Source of the DNA: Haloarcula salina
GTDB taxonomy: Archaea; Halobacteriota; Halobacteria; Halobacteriales; Haloarculaceae
Assembly: GCF_010119195.1 (NCBI RefSeq)
Contig: NZ_WRXL01000002.1
Span: forward strand, 124,001-188,000
Length of the DNA: 64,000 nt
Reading direction: 5' to 3'
The number at the start of each line of letters is the position of its first letter. Position 1 is the stretch's first letter. Below the pieces are notes generated by a model. That model was not told the DNA's origin and made no database searches. It was given only the letters and a program-made list of their open reading frames with translations. Shown in pieces: positions 7,645 to 16,743 of this stretch. A program made the position numbers and the translations under genes.

Positions 7645-8943
7645 ATGACACGGGTGATACACACCGGCGACACCCACGTCGGGTACCAGCAGTACAACGT
7701 GCCCGACCGCCGGGCGGACTTCCTCGACGCCTTCCGGCAGGTGATCGCCGACGCCGTCGAAGACGACGTGGACGCCGTCGTCCACGCCGGCGACCTCTTT
7801 CACGACCGTCGGCCGACCCTGACGGACATCATGGGCACGCTCGACGTACTCGAGACGCTCTCCGACGCCGGCATTCCCTTTCTAGCCGTCGTAGGAAATC
7901 ACGAGGCCAAGCGCGACGCGCAGTGGCTCGACCTCTACGAGTCGCTCGGGCTGGCGACGCGCCTCGGGGGCGACCCGACCGTGATCGGCGACACCGCCTT
8001 CTACGGCCTCGATTTCGTTCCCCGATCCCAGCGCGACGACCTCGACTACGACTTCGCCCCCCACGACGCCGACGCCGCGGCGCTCGTCACCCACGGCCTG
8101 TTCCAGCCCTTCGACTACGGCGACTGGGACGCCGCAGAGATCCTGACCGAGGCGTCGGTCGACTTCGACGCGATGCTCCTCGGCGACAACCACGACCCCG
8201 GGAAGCAGCGGGTCGACGATGCGTGGGTCACCTACTGCGGGTCGACCGAGCGCGCGAGCGCCAGCGAACGCGAGGACCGGGGCTACAACATCGTCACCTT
8301 CGACGACGAGGTCCGCATCACTCGCCGCGGCCTCGATACCCGGGAGTTCGTCTTCGTCGACGTGGAACTCGGCCCCGAGGAGGGCGTCGAGCGCGTTCGG
8401 AGCCGCGTCGGCCAGCACGACCTCGAAGAAGCCGTGGTCGTCGTCTCCATCGACGGCGACGGCGAGCCGGTCACCCCCGCGAGCGTCGAATCGTTCGCGC
8501 TGGAGCGCGGCGCGCTCGTGGCCCGGGTCACCGACCACCGTGAGATCGCAGTCGAGGAGGGCGAGACGGAGGTCAGTTTCGCCGACCCCGACGACGCCGT
8601 CACCGAGCGGGTCCGCGATCTCGGACTGAGCGAGGCCGCGCGCGACATCGACGAGACGATCCGCGCCTCGAAAGTGGCCGACGCGAACGTCAAAGACGAG
8701 GTCGAGCGCCGCGTGCGCGAACTCGTCGACGAGGGAGCGGACGCGTTCGGGACCGCCGCGGAGGCCTCCGACGGTGAGACCGACGGAGCGACTGAGAGCG
8801 ACGACCCGTCTGTCGACGTTGACGAGGCGGCCGGTGCGGACGACTCGACTGCCGCGGCCGAGACGCCCCGCAAGTCGACGGGCGACGGCGAGGACGGAGA
8901 GGCACAGACGGACGGCCAGGCGAGCGTGGAGGAGTTCCTGTGA
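7645..8943 (+). CDS. mre11: DNA double-strand break repair nuclease Mre11
   Basis: This 432-aa calcineurin-like Mn-dependent nuclease forms the Mre11-Rad50 complex that processes double-strand breaks. The phosphoesterase motifs are in order: GDTHVGY at residues 8-14, HAGDLFHD at 47-54, GNHEAKRD at 84-91, then THG and GDNHDPG. The last 60 residues are acidic low complexity and end in QASVEEFL, which resembles a PCNA-interacting (PIP) box. The ATG at 7645 was chosen over upstream in-frame codons because it places the first metal motif at the N-terminus, as usual. rad50 starts 13 bp downstream, so the two are one operon. Confidence 0.96.
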   Translation: MTRVIHTGDTHVGYQQYNVPDRRADFLDAFRQVIADAVEDDVDAVVHAGDLFHDRRPTLTDIMGTLDVLETLSDAGIPFLAVVGNHEAKRDAQWLDLYESLGLATRLGGDPTVIGDTAFYGLDFVPRSQRDDLDYDFAPHDADAAALVTHGLFQPFDYGDWDAAEILTEASVDFDAMLLGDNHDPGKQRVDDAWVTYCGSTERASASEREDRGYNIVTFDDEVRITRRGLDTREFVFVDVELGPEEGVERVRSRVGQHDLEEAVVVVSIDGDGEPVTPASVESFALERGALVARVTDHREIAVEEGETEVSFADPDDAVTERVRDLGLSEAARDIDETIRASKVADANVKDEVERRVRELVDEGADAFGTAAEASDGETDGATESDDPSVDVDEAAGADDSTAAAETPRKSTGDGEDGEAQTDGQASVEEFL

Positions 8944-8956
8944 TGGAGGGACACCG

Positions 8957-11626
8957 ATGAGGTTCGAACGCGTCAGGCTGGAGCATTTCAAGTGCTACGA
9001 CGACGCCGACCTGCGACTCGACGGGGGCGTGACCGTCATCCACGGCCTCAACGGCAGCGGGAAGTCCTCGCTGCTCGAAGCCTGCTTCTTCGCGCTGTAC
9101 GGCTCGAAAGCGCTGGACGAGACCCTCGACGACGTGGTCACCATCGGGGCCGACGACTGCACCGTCGAACTGTGGTTCTCCCACGCCGGCGGCGACTACC
9201 ACATCACCAGACGGATCCGCGCGACGGGCGAGCGGGCCCAGACGGCCAAGTGCGTGCTGGAGACGCCCGACGGGAGCTACGAGGGAGCCCGCGACGTGCG
9301 CCGGCGCGTCACCGAACTCCTGCGGATGGACAGCGAGGCGTTCGTCAACTGCGCGTACGTCCGCCAGGGCGAGGTGAACAAGCTCATCAACGCCTCGCCG
9401 GGCGACCGACAGGACATGCTCGACGACCTCCTCCAGTTAGGCAAGCTGGAGGCGTACCGGGAGCGCGCCAGCGACGCCCGCGTCGGCGTGGGTCGCGTTC
9501 GCGACGACAAGCAGGGCGCGCTCTCGCAGCTCGACGAGCAGATCGACGAGAAGGAAGCCAAGGACCTTCACGAGCGGCTGAACGGGCTGGAGACGAAGGA
9601 GAACGAGCTCCAGACGGAGATCGACCACATCGAGGACCAGAAGGCCACTGCCGAGGAGACGCTCTCGCAGGCCCAGTCGGTCCTCGACGAGTACGAACAG
9701 AAGCGCGAGGAGCTGTCCGACCTCGAGTCCGACATCGAGGACCTCCGGGAGACGATCACCGAGGCGGAGACCGAACGGAGCCGGCTCACGGAGCGGATCG
9801 GTGAGCTGAACGACCGCCGCGAGTCGCTGGAGACGGACCTCGACGAGACGGTCGCGGAGACGGAGCTCGACGGCGCGGACCCGTCGGCGGTCGAGCGGCG
9901 ACTCGAGGAACTGCGGTCCCGCGACGACGAACTCCAGTCCCGCATCGAGGACCAGCGCGTCGACGCCAAGGAGCACAGCAGCACGGCCGAGGCCCTCGCG
10001 GAGAACGCCGCGGACCTCGAATCGCGGGCCGAGCGCAAGCGCGAGGAGGCGAGCGACCTGGCGGCGGATCTGGAGGACGCGCGCGAGACCATCGCCGCCC
10101 GCCGCGAGCAACTCGGCGACATCGACGAGCAGATTGCCGAACTCGAATCGCGGTTCGAGGACGCGCCAGCGGACCGCGACGGCGTCGGGGCGTACGAGCA
10201 GTCGGTCGCCGACGACCTCGACGACGCCCGCCAGCGGGTCACGGAACTGGAGACGAAGCTGAAGAGCGCCCGCGAGTCGCTCGCGGAGGCCGAAGACCTC
10301 CTCGACGCCGGCAAGTGTCCCGAGTGCGGCCAGGACGTGGGCGAGTCCCCGCACGTCGACTCCATCGAGGACGACCGCGAGCGCGCCGCGGATCTCGAAG
10401 CGACCCTCGACGAGGCCCGCGACCGGGTCGAGGACCTGGAAACGAAGCACGAGCGCGCTCGGGACCTCGCCGACGCGGCGGACGAACTGGACACGCTGGA
10501 GAGCAACCGCGCGAACGTCGTTCAGCTCGTCGAGGAGAAGGAGGCCGGACTGGCGGACGACGAGGCGCGCGCCGAGCGACTCCGCGAGGAGGCGGCGGAG
10601 CACGAAGACGAGGCGTCGTCGAAACGCGAGGAGGCGACCGAGGCGCGGGAGCGAGCGGACGACTGCCGGTCGGTCGTCGCCGAGTGCAACCAGGAGCGCC
10701 AGCGCGTCAAGGAGGCGATCCAGCGCCTGGAACGGATCGAGGACCTGCTGGACGACGTCGAGGACTGCGAGGCCGAGATCGAGCGCCTGCGCGAGAAACG
10801 CAGCCAGCAGGACGAACTGAACGACCAGCGACGCGACCGCCTCGCGGAGAAGCGCGAGCGCAGACAGGACCTCTCGGAGTCCTTCGACGAGGACCGCATC
10901 GAGGAGGCCCGCGGCGAGAAACAGCGCGCCGAGCAGTACATCGAGCAGGCAACCGACGCGCTCGCGACGAAGCGCGAGAAACGCGACGAGCTTCAGAACG
11001 CCATCGGTGCCGTCAGGAACGAAATCGAGGAACTGGAGTCACTTCGCGAGCGCCGCGAGGAGCTGAAAACGACGCTCGAACGGCTCGAAACGCTGTACGA
11101 TGAGACCGAACAGCTCCAGGAGATGTACGGCTCGCTCCGGGCGGAGCTCCGCCAGCGCAACGTCGAGACGCTCGAACGGATGCTCAACGAGACGTTCGAT
11201 CTGGTGTACCAGAACGACTCGTACTCCCACATCGAACTGGACGGCGAGTACCGGCTGACGGTGTACCAGAAGGACGGCGAGCCCCTGGAGCCCGAACAGC
11301 TCTCCGGCGGCGAGCGGGCGCTGTTCAATCTCAGCCTCCGGTGTGCCATCTATCGCCTGCTGGCGGAGGGTATCGAGGGCGCGGCCCCGATGCCGCCGCT
11401 CATCCTCGACGAGCCGACGGTGTTCCTCGACTCGGGCCACGTCACGCAGTTGCTCGACGTGATCGAGTACATGCGCGACGAGGTCGGCGTCGAGCAGATC
11501 CTCGTGGTCAGCCACGACGAGGAACTGGTCGGGGCCGCAGACGACCTCGTGCGCGTCGAGAAGGACGCGACCACCAACCGTTCGCGCGTCGAGCGCGTCG
11601 AGACGACCGTCGCGGAACTGGCCTGA
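8957..11626 (+). CDS. rad50: DNA double-strand break repair ATPase Rad50
   Basis: This 889-aa SMC-like ATPase is the partner of Mre11. The N-terminal Walker A GLNGSGKS is at residues 30-37. Long antiparallel coiled coils flank a zinc hook, CPEC, at residues 454-457. The C-terminal half-site has the ABC signature LSGGERALFNLSL followed by the Walker B LILDEPTVFLD. Length and symmetry (hook in the exact middle) are typical. The start ATG at 8957 gives the canonical short N-terminus; the ATG at 8943 is out of frame. The family tethers DNA ends and gates Mre11 nuclease activity by ATP. Confidence 0.97.
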   Translation: MRFERVRLEHFKCYDDADLRLDGGVTVIHGLNGSGKSSLLEACFFALYGSKALDETLDDVVTIGADDCTVELWFSHAGGDYHITRRIRATGERAQTAKCVLETPDGSYEGARDVRRRVTELLRMDSEAFVNCAYVRQGEVNKLINASPGDRQDMLDDLLQLGKLEAYRERASDARVGVGRVRDDKQGALSQLDEQIDEKEAKDLHERLNGLETKENELQTEIDHIEDQKATAEETLSQAQSVLDEYEQKREELSDLESDIEDLRETITEAETERSRLTERIGELNDRRESLETDLDETVAETELDGADPSAVERRLEELRSRDDELQSRIEDQRVDAKEHSSTAEALAENAADLESRAERKREEASDLAADLEDARETIAARREQLGDIDEQIAELESRFEDAPADRDGVGAYEQSVADDLDDARQRVTELETKLKSARESLAEAEDLLDAGKCPECGQDVGESPHVDSIEDDRERAADLEATLDEARDRVEDLETKHERARDLADAADELDTLESNRANVVQLVEEKEAGLADDEARAERLREEAAEHEDEASSKREEATEARERADDCRSVVAECNQERQRVKEAIQRLERIEDLLDDVEDCEAEIERLREKRSQQDELNDQRRDRLAEKRERRQDLSESFDEDRIEEARGEKQRAEQYIEQATDALATKREKRDELQNAIGAVRNEIEELESLRERREELKTTLERLETLYDETEQLQEMYGSLRAELRQRNVETLERMLNETFDLVYQNDSYSHIELDGEYRLTVYQKDGEPLEPEQLSGGERALFNLSLRCAIYRLLAEGIEGAAPMPPLILDEPTVFLDSGHVTQLLDVIEYMRDEVGVEQILVVSHDEELVGAADDLVRVEKDATTNRSRVERVETTVAELA

Positions 11627-11661
11627 ACGCCGGTCTGGGCGTCAGTCGGCGCGGGCGGACC

Positions 11662-12084
11662 CTACGCGCGGAGGACGGCCAGCGCCTCGCTCGTCGTCTC
11701 GGTCGCGTCGTAGCCCCGTCGGCCGTGCACCGTCGCCTCGGTCAGCAGGCCCGCGGCGCGGAACTCGCCGAGCAGCCCGTGGAGGTCGCTCTCGCAGAGG
11801 TCGTAGGCGTCGAGGAGTTCCTGGACCGACAGCGGGCCCCTGTCGTCGAGTTCGACCAGCAGGCCGAGCGCCCGGTCGCCGTGGGCCGCGGTGACGACGG
11901 TTCGGACCGCGTCCGGAACGGCCGTCGCCGCGGTCGAGAGTGGCGACGCGCCGTCGACCGACTCGAGGTCGGCGTTCGGGACGTGGCGCTCCGCGCCGGT
12001 CTCGGGGTCGCGGACCAGACTCGACTCGGCGGACTCCTTGACGAGCAGATAGCGTCGGCCCGACTCGTCGCGGACGGTACGCAT
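11662..12084 (-). CDS. Winged-helix-like haloarchaeal protein (DUF7346-like)
   Basis: The product is 140 aa. Its N-terminus (residues 1-40) looks like a small beta-rich module (RTVRDESGRRYLLVKES), and the C-terminal half (about 70-140) looks like a winged helix-turn-helix: PLSVQELLDAYDLCESDLHG followed by a recognition-like helix and a wing. It is convergent with rad50 (35 bp between stops). In genomes I remember, this gene sits in the same place after rad50, suggesting a linked but unstudied role. A DNA-binding function is inferred from fold likeness only. The ATG at 12084 is the clear start. Confidence 0.72.
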   Translation of the reverse strand: MRTVRDESGRRYLLVKESAESSLVRDPETGAERHVPNADLESVDGASPLSTAATAVPDAVRTVVTAAHGDRALGLLVELDDRGPLSVQELLDAYDLCESDLHGLLGEFRAAGLLTEATVHGRRGYDATETTSEALAVLRA

Positions 12085-12109
12085 AACGGGCTCTAACCGA
12101 GCGATTCGG

Positions 12110-12508
12110 TTAGCCGTTACGGTCGCTCGGGTCCGAGTCGCTCCCGCTCGCGTCGTCGGCCTCGCCGTCCGATCCGTCACCTCTGGCCTTGCGCTCGCGT
12201 TCGAACTTGACGTACCGGTAGGTCCCGTATCCGAACAGGATGACGCCGGCGAGGAAGATTCGCAGCCCCAGGTCGACCTGGCCCTCGAAGTACGCCAGCA
12301 TCGGGCCGATCGTGAGCGCGAGCAGCGCGACGTTGAAGACGACGACCAGCCTGACGAACAGGCCGGCGGCGTCGCTCTGGTAGTCGCCCGAGGACGGCGT
12401 CGGCACGTCGGGGCCGAGGCTGGACGGGTCGAACTCCTCGGGCTCGAACTCGCTCTTTTCGGAGAGGACGCTTCCGCCATCGTCGTCCTCGCCGGGACCG
12501 TCTATCAC
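12110..12508 (-). CDS. Small two-helix membrane protein (DUF7322-like)
   Basis: The product is 132 aa. An acidic N-terminal 45 residues with repeated Glu-Phe/Pro motifs is followed by two transmembrane helices (about 51-69 and 78-96) and a charged, Asp/Ser-rich C-terminal tail. No catalytic motif is visible. It lies 25 bp upstream of the winged-helix-like gene on the same strand, so the two are probably one transcript. Function unknown; it could be a membrane partner of the downstream protein. Confidence 0.75.
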   Translation of the reverse strand: MIDGPGEDDDGGSVLSEKSEFEPEEFDPSSLGPDVPTPSSGDYQSDAAGLFVRLVVVFNVALLALTIGPMLAYFEGQVDLGLRIFLAGVILFGYGTYRYVKFERERKARGDGSDGEADDASGSDSDPSDRNG

Positions 12509-12548
12509 GGGCTAGCTACGACGGTCGGGCGGTAAAAGTGCTTAGTTG

Positions 12549-12740
12549 TCAGGCGATCTCCTGGAGGGTGACCGCCGTGTCCGTCTGCAGCCACGCCAGC
12601 GGATTCTCGGCGTCGTAGAATACTGTCCCCTCCTCGGTCTCGTAAGTCTCGGTCGTCCGGATGGCATCCGGAAGCGCGGGTTCCGACCGCAGTTCTTCGG
12701 ACCGATCCGCCTCGCCGTGGGGGGATGCGTGGTGCGACAT
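12549..12740 (-). CDS. Small acidic haloarchaeal protein (DUF7331-like)
   Basis: The product is 63 aa and soluble. The N-terminal 30 residues are His/Glu-rich and disordered-looking. The C-terminal half has the conserved-looking core VFYDAENPLAWLQTDTAVTL, which could form a small beta/helix unit. It diverges from polB, with 108 bp between the two starts. No enzymatic or metal motif is seen. Small proteins of this sort are common in haloarchaea and mostly unstudied. Confidence 0.72.
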   Translation of the reverse strand: MSHHASPHGEADRSEELRSEPALPDAIRTTETYETEEGTVFYDAENPLAWLQTDTAVTLQEIA

Positions 12741-12816
12741 TGGGTCGTCACCAGGTGGTATGGTACTGCGTGGCATATACTTTCTGCCTGTGGCAAGACC
12801 CCGTCGACCGTCGGTG

Positions 12817-12823
12817 TTTTTAT
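12817..12823 (+). promoter_or_regulatory. Probable TATA box of polB
   Basis: A T-rich element, TTTTTAT, lies 26-32 nt before the polB ATG at 12849. With archaeal spacing this predicts a transcript that starts at or within a few nucleotides of the start codon, so polB mRNA is probably leaderless or nearly so. Confidence 0.45.
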
Positions 12824-12848
12824 CCGGCATCTCGAAGCATCCCCAAGA

Positions 12849-15662
12849 ATGAGCGACGGGACCCAGGGAACGCTGGGGGATTTCGGGCAGGATGCGGACG
12901 CAGACACGGGCACGGGCGACCGGCCAGTCGCCGACGAGGCGGCGGCTGTCGCCGGCAACGGCAACGGCGGCACGAGCGTCGTCGACCTCGACGAGCGCCA
13001 GTTCCCGCCGGTCGAGGAGACCGTCGAATTCGTCGTCACCCAGGTCGACTACACCATCGAGGGTCAGGGCGACGACGAGTTCCCGGTCGTCCACGTCTTC
13101 GGTCGCACCGAGGACAACGACCCGGTCCACGCGCGCGTCTTCGACTTCAAACCGTACTTCTACGCGCCGACGGACAGCGTCTCCGACGACCGCCTCCGCC
13201 AGTACGACCGCATCACCGACTGGGAGGAGGCCGGCGCGGACGGCGAGCCATACGAGTCGATCCGGGGCGAGCGCCTGACCAAGATCTTCGGCCAGACGCC
13301 ACGCGACGTGGGCCAGATGCGCGACGACTTCGACCACTACGAGGCGGACATCCTGTTTCCCAACCGCCTGCTGATCGACAAGGACATCACCAGCGGCGTG
13401 CGCGTGCCCGCTCGGGAACTCGACGACGGGAGCCTGAAGGTACACCACGAGGAGGTCACGCCGACCGAGGTCACCGCCGACCTGCGGGTGAACACCTTCG
13501 ACATCGAGGTCGACGACCGCCACGGCTTCCCCGAGGACGGCGAGGAGACGATCGTCTGTCTGACCTCGCACGACTCCTACCGCGACGAGTACGTCGTCTG
13601 GCTGTACGAGTCACCGGACGGCATCGACGGCCCGGCGGCGCTTTCCGGCTACGACCCGATTCGGGAGGACTTCGAGGCCGACGTGCGCGTCTTCGAGGCG
13701 GAAGAGGCCATGCTGGAGGCGTTCATCGAGTACATCGACGAGACCGATCCTGACGTGCTCACGGGGTGGAACTTCGACGACTTCGACGCGCCGTACTTCC
13801 TCGACCGCCTGGAGGAACTCCAGAGCTTCGACCACGACTACGACCTGTCCGTCGACCGACTCTCCCGCGTCGACGAGGTGTGGCGGTCGGGCTGGGGCGG
13901 CCCGGACATCAAGGGCCGGGTCGTCTTCGACCTCCTCTACGCCTACAAGCGTACGCAGTTCACCGAACTCGAGTCCTACCGGCTCGACGCCGTCGGCGAG
14001 CAGGAACTCGGCGTCGGCAAGGAGCGCTACGCCGGCGACATCGGCGACCTCTGGGAGGACGACCCCGAGCGCCTGCTGGAGTACAACCTCCGGGACGTGG
14101 AGCTGTGCGTCGAACTCGACCGCGAACAGGACATCGTGGACTTCTGGGACGAGGTCCGCACGTTCGTCGGCTGCAAGCTCGAAGACGCGACGACGCCCGG
14201 CGACGCCGTCGACATGTACGTCCTGCACAAGCTCCACGGCGAGTTCGCGCTCCCCTCGAAGGGCCAACAGGAGAGCGAGGACTACGAGGGCGGCGCGGTC
14301 TTCGACCCAATCACGGGCGTCCGCGAGAACGTCACCGTGCTGGACCTGAAGTCGCTCTACCCGATGTGCATGGTGACGACGAACGCGAGTCCCGAGACGA
14401 AGGTCGACCCCGATACCTACGACGGCGACACCTATCGCGCGCCCAACGGGACCCACTTCCGGAAGGAACCGGACGGCGTCATCCGGGAGATGGTCGACGA
14501 GCTCCTGTCTGAAAGAGAAGAAAAGAAATCCCACCGGAACAGCTACGACCCTGGTAATCCGGAGTACGAGCGATTTGACCGGCAGCAGCAAGCTGTCAAG
14601 GTAATTATGAATTCGTTGTATGGGGTTCTCGGATGGGATCGGTTCCGCCTCTACGACAAGGAGATGGGAGCGGCCGTCACCGCAACCGGCCGGGAGGTCA
14701 TCGACTACACCGACGAAGTCGTCGAAAACGAGGGGTACGAGGTCGTATACGGGGATACGGATTCCGTCATGTTGCAGTTAGGTGACGTTTCGGCGGACGA
14801 TGTTCAGGCCGACGTGACCGTCACCGAAGAGATGCGCGAGAAGCACCCGGTGATGAGTGACGACGAACTCGAACTCATCGCCGCGACCATCCAGAAAGGG
14901 TTCGAGCTGGAGGAGACGATCAACGACTCGTACGACGAGTTCGCCACCGAGCGGCTCAACGCCGACGAGCATCGCTTCCAGATCGAGTTCGAGAAGCTCT
15001 ACCGGCGGTTCTTCCAGGCGGGCAAGAAGAAGCGCTACGCCGGCCACATCGTCTGGAAGGAGGGCAAGCACGTCGACGACATCGACATCACCGGCTTCGA
15101 GTACCAGCGCTCCGATATCGCGCCCATCACAAAGCGGGTCCAGAAAGAGGTCATCGACCGCATCGTCCACGGCGAGGACGCGGAGTCGATCAAGCAGTAC
15201 GTCGGCGACGTGATCGAGGACTTCCAGGACGGCAACGTCGACTACGACGACGTGGGCATCCCCGGCGGTATCGGGAAGAAACTCGACAACTACGACACCG
15301 ACACCGCGCAGGTCCGCGGCGCGAAGTACGCGAACATGCTGCTGGGGACGAACTTCCAGAGCGGCTCGAAGCCGAAGCGGCTGTACCTGGACCGGGTCCA
15401 CTCGGACTTCTTCCAGCGCGTCGAAGCGGAGCGGGATCTCGACCCGCAACGGGACCCGCTGTACGGCGAGTTCCGGCGCGACCCCGACGTGATCTGTTTC
15501 GAGTACGCAGACCAGGTTCCCGAGGAGTTCGAGGTCGACTGGGACAAGATGCTCGACAAGACGCTGAAAGGGCCGATCGCCCGCATCCTCGAAGCCCTGG
15601 ACATCTCCTGGGAGGAGGTCAAGTCGGGGCAGGAGCAGACGGGGCTCGGCAGCTTCATGTAA
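12849..15662 (+). CDS. polB: Family B DNA polymerase (replicative), intein-free
   Basis: This 937-aa archaeal DNA polymerase B has a 3'-5' exonuclease domain (Exo I FDIEVDD around residue 217), then motif A DLKSLYP (about 498-504), motif B KVIMNSLYG (about 584-592) and motif C YGDTDS (about 634-639). No intein interrupts any of the three sites where haloarchaeal polB genes often carry one. Both termini have PIP-like peptides: QGTLGDF near residue 6 and QTGLGSFM at the very end. The ATG at 12849 was chosen because upstream in-frame codons run through the promoter and the divergent gene. Codon use shifts sharply around 14511-14820 (see findings). Confidence 0.97.
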   Translation: MSDGTQGTLGDFGQDADADTGTGDRPVADEAAAVAGNGNGGTSVVDLDERQFPPVEETVEFVVTQVDYTIEGQGDDEFPVVHVFGRTEDNDPVHARVFDFKPYFYAPTDSVSDDRLRQYDRITDWEEAGADGEPYESIRGERLTKIFGQTPRDVGQMRDDFDHYEADILFPNRLLIDKDITSGVRVPARELDDGSLKVHHEEVTPTEVTADLRVNTFDIEVDDRHGFPEDGEETIVCLTSHDSYRDEYVVWLYESPDGIDGPAALSGYDPIREDFEADVRVFEAEEAMLEAFIEYIDETDPDVLTGWNFDDFDAPYFLDRLEELQSFDHDYDLSVDRLSRVDEVWRSGWGGPDIKGRVVFDLLYAYKRTQFTELESYRLDAVGEQELGVGKERYAGDIGDLWEDDPERLLEYNLRDVELCVELDREQDIVDFWDEVRTFVGCKLEDATTPGDAVDMYVLHKLHGEFALPSKGQQESEDYEGGAVFDPITGVRENVTVLDLKSLYPMCMVTTNASPETKVDPDTYDGDTYRAPNGTHFRKEPDGVIREMVDELLSEREEKKSHRNSYDPGNPEYERFDRQQQAVKVIMNSLYGVLGWDRFRLYDKEMGAAVTATGREVIDYTDEVVENEGYEVVYGDTDSVMLQLGDVSADDVQADVTVTEEMREKHPVMSDDELELIAATIQKGFELEETINDSYDEFATERLNADEHRFQIEFEKLYRRFFQAGKKKRYAGHIVWKEGKHVDDIDITGFEYQRSDIAPITKRVQKEVIDRIVHGEDAESIKQYVGDVIEDFQDGNVDYDDVGIPGGIGKKLDNYDTDTAQVRGAKYANMLLGTNFQSGSKPKRLYLDRVHSDFFQRVEAERDLDPQRDPLYGEFRRDPDVICFEYADQVPEEFEVDWDKMLDKTLKGPIARILEALDISWEEVKSGQEQTGLGSFM

Positions 15663-15684
15663 CCCGGTGCGGGCGGCGGTTTTT
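15663..15684 (+). terminator. Likely polB terminator
   Basis: A short CCCG-GTG-CGGG hairpin immediately follows the polB stop and is followed by a run of five Ts at 15680-15684. Archaeal termination depends mainly on such T-tracts. The next gene, sufC, has its own TATA box downstream. Confidence 0.45.
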
Positions 15685-15702
15685 CTCTCGAAGAAATATT
15701 AT

Positions 15703-15711
15703 TTCTATATA
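15703..15711 (+). promoter_or_regulatory. Probable TATA box of the suf operon
   Basis: TTCTATATA stands in the only AT-rich patch (15691-15716) between polB and sufC, 77 nt before the sufC ATG. The predicted start of transcription is near 15736, giving a leader of about 50 nt that holds a CGAAAG...CTTTCG inverted pair. Metal or redox regulation would be reasonable, but no known operator is recognised. Confidence 0.45.
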
Positions 15712-15787
15712 CTGAACTGGATTTCACGACAATGCGAAAGCTTCATGGGTGAAACGGACCTCCTTTCGGGTGACCTAAGAGATACCT

Positions 15788-16711
15788 ATGGCAACACTCG
15801 AAATCAACAATCTCCACGCTGAAGTCGCGGAAGAGGACGGTGAGACGATCCTTCGCGGTGTCAACCTCGAAGTCGAGTCGGGCGAGATCCACGCGCTGAT
15901 GGGTCCCAACGGCTCGGGCAAGTCGACCACGGCGAAGATCATCGCCGGCCACCCCGCCTACGAGGTAACCGACGGCGAAGTGCTCATCCACCTCGACGAG
16001 GACGAGTTCGGCGACGAGGAGATCCCCGAGGATCTCCGAACCTGGAACCTGCTCGACCTCGAACCGAACGAGCGGGCCGCCCTCGGCGTCTTCCTCGGCT
16101 TCCAGTACCCGGCCGAGATCGAGGGCGTCACGATGGTGAACTTCCTTCGCACCGCGCTCAACGCCAAGCTCGAAGAGCGCGAGGAGCTGTTCGAGGAGGA
16201 CGACGAGGAGGAAGACGACGCCGAGGCCACCAACGAGGACGCCGCCGGCTACGACACCTCCCCGATGGAGGGCAACGTCGAAGAGGGCGAGATCGGCGTC
16301 GCCGAGTTCCAGGAGATCCTCCAGGAGAAGATGGAGCAACTCGACATGGACGAGAAGTTCGCCTCGCGGTATCTCAACGCCGGCTTCTCCGGCGGCGAGA
16401 AGAAACAGAACGAGGTCCTCCAGGCCGCGATCCTCGAGCCGTCGATCGCCGTGCTCGACGAGATCGACTCCGGGCTGGACATCGACCGACTGCAGGACGT
16501 CTCGAACGGCATCAACGCGCTCCGCGACGAGCAGGGCGCGGGCATCCTCCAGATCACCCACTACCAGCGCATCCTCGACTACGTCGAGCCCGACCACGTC
16601 CACGTGATGCTCGACGGCCAGATCGCCCAGAGCGGCGGTCCGGAACTCGCCGAGAAGCTCGAAGACGAGGGGTACGACTGGGTCCGCGAGGAAGCCTACG
16701 AGGCCGCGTAA
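15788..16711 (+). CDS. sufC: Fe-S cluster assembly ATPase SufC
   Basis: This 307-aa ABC-type ATPase of the SUF system drives the SufBD scaffold. Walker A is GPNGSGKST at residues 39-47; the signature [10 protein letters not shown] and Walker [15 protein letters not shown] lie in the C-terminal third. It is about 50 residues longer than bacterial SufC because of an extremely acidic insertion around residues 125-175 (a run of Glu/Asp after ALNAKLEER), typical of haloarchaeal versions. It is the first gene of sufC-sufB-sufD; sufB follows after 32 bp. Confidence 0.96.
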   Translation: MATLEINNLHAEVAEEDGETILRGVNLEVESGEIHALMGPNGSGKSTTAKIIAGHPAYEVTDGEVLIHLDEDEFGDEEIPEDLRTWNLLDLEPNERAALGVFLGFQYPAEIEGVTMVNFLRTALNAKLEEREELFEEDDEEEDDAEATNEDAAGYDTSPMEGNVEEGEIGVAEFQEILQEKMEQLDMDEKFASRYLNAGFSGGEKKQNEVLQAAILEPSIAVLDEIDSGLDIDRLQDVSNGINALRDEQGAGILQITHYQRILDYVEPDHVHVMLDGQIAQSGGPELAEKLEDEGYDWVREEAYEAA

Positions 16712-16743
16712 CGCCCATCAACCCAGACACACAACATCAAACT

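Noticed and set aside
12546-12848. Extended N-terminus of PolB reaching back to 12546
   Set aside because: The in-frame extension runs through the promoter and the divergent small gene and has no PolB similarity; the ATG at 12849 with its TATA box is sufficient.
14200-14830. Possible intein in polB
   Set aside because: Motifs A, B and C are all continuous; no intein N- or C-terminal splice residues or endonuclease domain are seen.
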